NCBI GenBank assembly: GCA_005881355.1
Contig: VBDM01000136.1
Coordinates: forward strand, 1 to 5,019
Direction: 5' to 3'
DNA: 5,019 bases
DNA from: Betaproteobacteria bacterium
GTDB lineage: Bacteria; Pseudomonadota; Gammaproteobacteria; Burkholderiales; SG8-39
The notes beneath the pieces were generated by a model. It saw only the letters and a program-made list of their open reading frames with translations. It had not been told where the DNA came from and ran no database searches. Shown one piece after another: positions 4,528 to 5,019 of this stretch; position 1 is the stretch's first letter; each line of letters opens with the position of its first letter. A program made the translations under genes and the position numbers.

Positions 4528-4540
4528 CGCTATAATAGCG
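4528..4540. promoter_or_regulatory. Symmetric -10 box between icd and the 73-aa exported protein gene
   Basis: CGCTATAATAGCG contains a perfect TATAAT (4531-4536) on the plus strand, predicting initiation near 4543 and an icd leader of about 86 nt. The 13-mer is a perfect inverted repeat around A4534, so the minus strand reads TATTAT, five of six to consensus, and could serve the divergent exported-protein gene. No good -35 box is visible on either strand, so an activator may be needed. Confidence 0.6.
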
Positions 4541-4628
4541 CCGTCTCAAGAACACGCCTTTTTACGCCACCTTAGCTGCACCGGGTAGCGCAGATCCTTA
4601 CATCCGAAGCGAACCGCGGGAGTCTCTC

Positions 4629-5019
4629 GTGAACAAGATCAAGGTCAGGAACCCGATCGTCGAGATGGACGGCGATGAGATGACGCGGATCATCTGGAAG
4701 ATGATCCGCGAGAAGCTGATCCTTCCCTATCTCGAGGTCGATTTGAAATACTACGATCTCGGCGTCGAAGCGCGGGACAAAACCGGCGATCAAATAACGA
4801 TCGATGCCGCCAACGCCACCAGAAAATACGGAGTGGCGGTGAAATGCGCCACCATCACCCCGGACGAGGGGCGCGTGAAGGAGTTCAAGCTGAAGCAAAT
4901 GTGGCGCAGCCCGAACGGTACCATCCGCAACATTCTAGACGGCACGATCTTCCGCGAGCCCATCATCTGCAAGAACGTGCCGCGAGTCGTCTCGCACTGG
5001 AACAAGCCGGTCGTTGTCG
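4629..5019 (+). CDS. icd: NADP-dependent isocitrate dehydrogenase, dimeric human-like type (partial)
   Basis: Catalyses oxidative decarboxylation of isocitrate to 2-oxoglutarate with NADP in the TCA cycle, in the cytoplasm. The first 130 codons are present; the gene runs off the right edge, and full-length members have about 400-415 aa. The sequence follows the eukaryote-type subfamily, not the E. coli Icd type: GDEMTRIIW (15-23), DLKYYDLG (38-45), VKCATITPDE (71-80), KLKQMWRSPNGTIRNIL (87-103) and FREPIICKNVPR (108-119). Substrate and cofactor residues of human IDH1 appear at the same numbers: K72, T75, T77, S94, N96, R100 and R109. Position 104 is Asp where the human enzyme has Gly. The start is a GTG, fixed by GGGAG (4618-4622) six nt upstream and by alignment of the N-terminus. 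It is driven, probably, by the TATAAT at 4531-4536. Confidence 0.95.
   Translation, partial: MNKIKVRNPIVEMDGDEMTRIIWKMIREKLILPYLEVDLKYYDLGVEARDKTGDQITIDAANATRKYGVAVKCATITPDEGRVKEFKLKQMWRSPNGTIRNILDGTIFREPIICKNVPRVVSHWNKPVVV

Noticed and set aside
4280..4588. Plus-strand hydrophobic frame opposite the 73-aa exported protein gene
   Set aside because: It has a signal-like start, but it begins at a TTG without a ribosome binding site and its hydrophobicity mirrors the antisense of Lys codons. The minus-strand gene has a ribosome binding site and a signal peptide. It is rejected with moderate confidence.
1..5019. CRISPR, tRNA, rRNA, insertion sequence or prophage
   Set aside because: I saw no spaced repeat array, cloverleaf-like segment, transposase or integrase coding, or terminal inverted repeats. 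The only tandem repeats are short and inside small genes.

Overview
The window is a GC-rich stretch of bacterial chromosome. The protein set (ExbB/ExbD next to a divergent xseA, a stand-alone PuuD-type membrane domain, a secreted DUF192 protein, and an NADP-isocitrate dehydrogenase of the dimeric human-like type) fits a proteobacterium, most likely a betaproteobacterium. That assignment is inferred from protein resemblance and gene order; no rRNA or other taxonomic marker is present. There are no tRNAs, rRNAs, CRISPR arrays, transposases or phage genes.

Layout. (1) Positions 1-902, minus strand: an ExbB/TolQ-like proton-channel gene whose stop overlaps the start of exbD by 4 bp; exbD runs off the left edge. 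(2) 936-1273: an intergenic region carrying a candidate exbB promoter and two perfect, inverted DnaA boxes plus three near-matches beside an AT-rich stretch. A TACAAT -10 element lies exactly where it would give a leaderless xseA mRNA. (3) 1274-2629, plus strand: xseA, the large subunit of exonuclease VII. (4) 2755-3347, plus strand: a two-gene unit made of a 32-residue single-span membrane microprotein and, 2 bp later, a 163-residue four-helix membrane protein of the PuuD N-terminal family without its cytochrome c part. It ends at a perfect 34-nt palindromic terminator placed between convergent genes. (5) 3413-4497, minus strand: three exported proteins in a row, namely a 73-aa Ala/Pro/Lys-rich protein, a 63-aa Lys-rich protein with MKKDE repeats, and a DUF192 protein. 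A strong terminator sits between the second and third genes, only 14 bp from the DUF192 start codon. (6) 4498-5019: a divergent promoter region with a symmetric -10 box, then the first 130 codons of icd on the plus strand, running off the right edge.

The genes do not form a single pathway: they cover envelope energy transduction, DNA repair, a haem-type membrane protein, small exported proteins and the TCA cycle. The most interesting items are the DnaA-box cluster away from any replication gene, the microprotein paired with the stand-alone PuuD domain, and the pair of small exported lysine-rich proteins beside a DUF192 gene that has an abutting terminator and no visible ribosome binding site.
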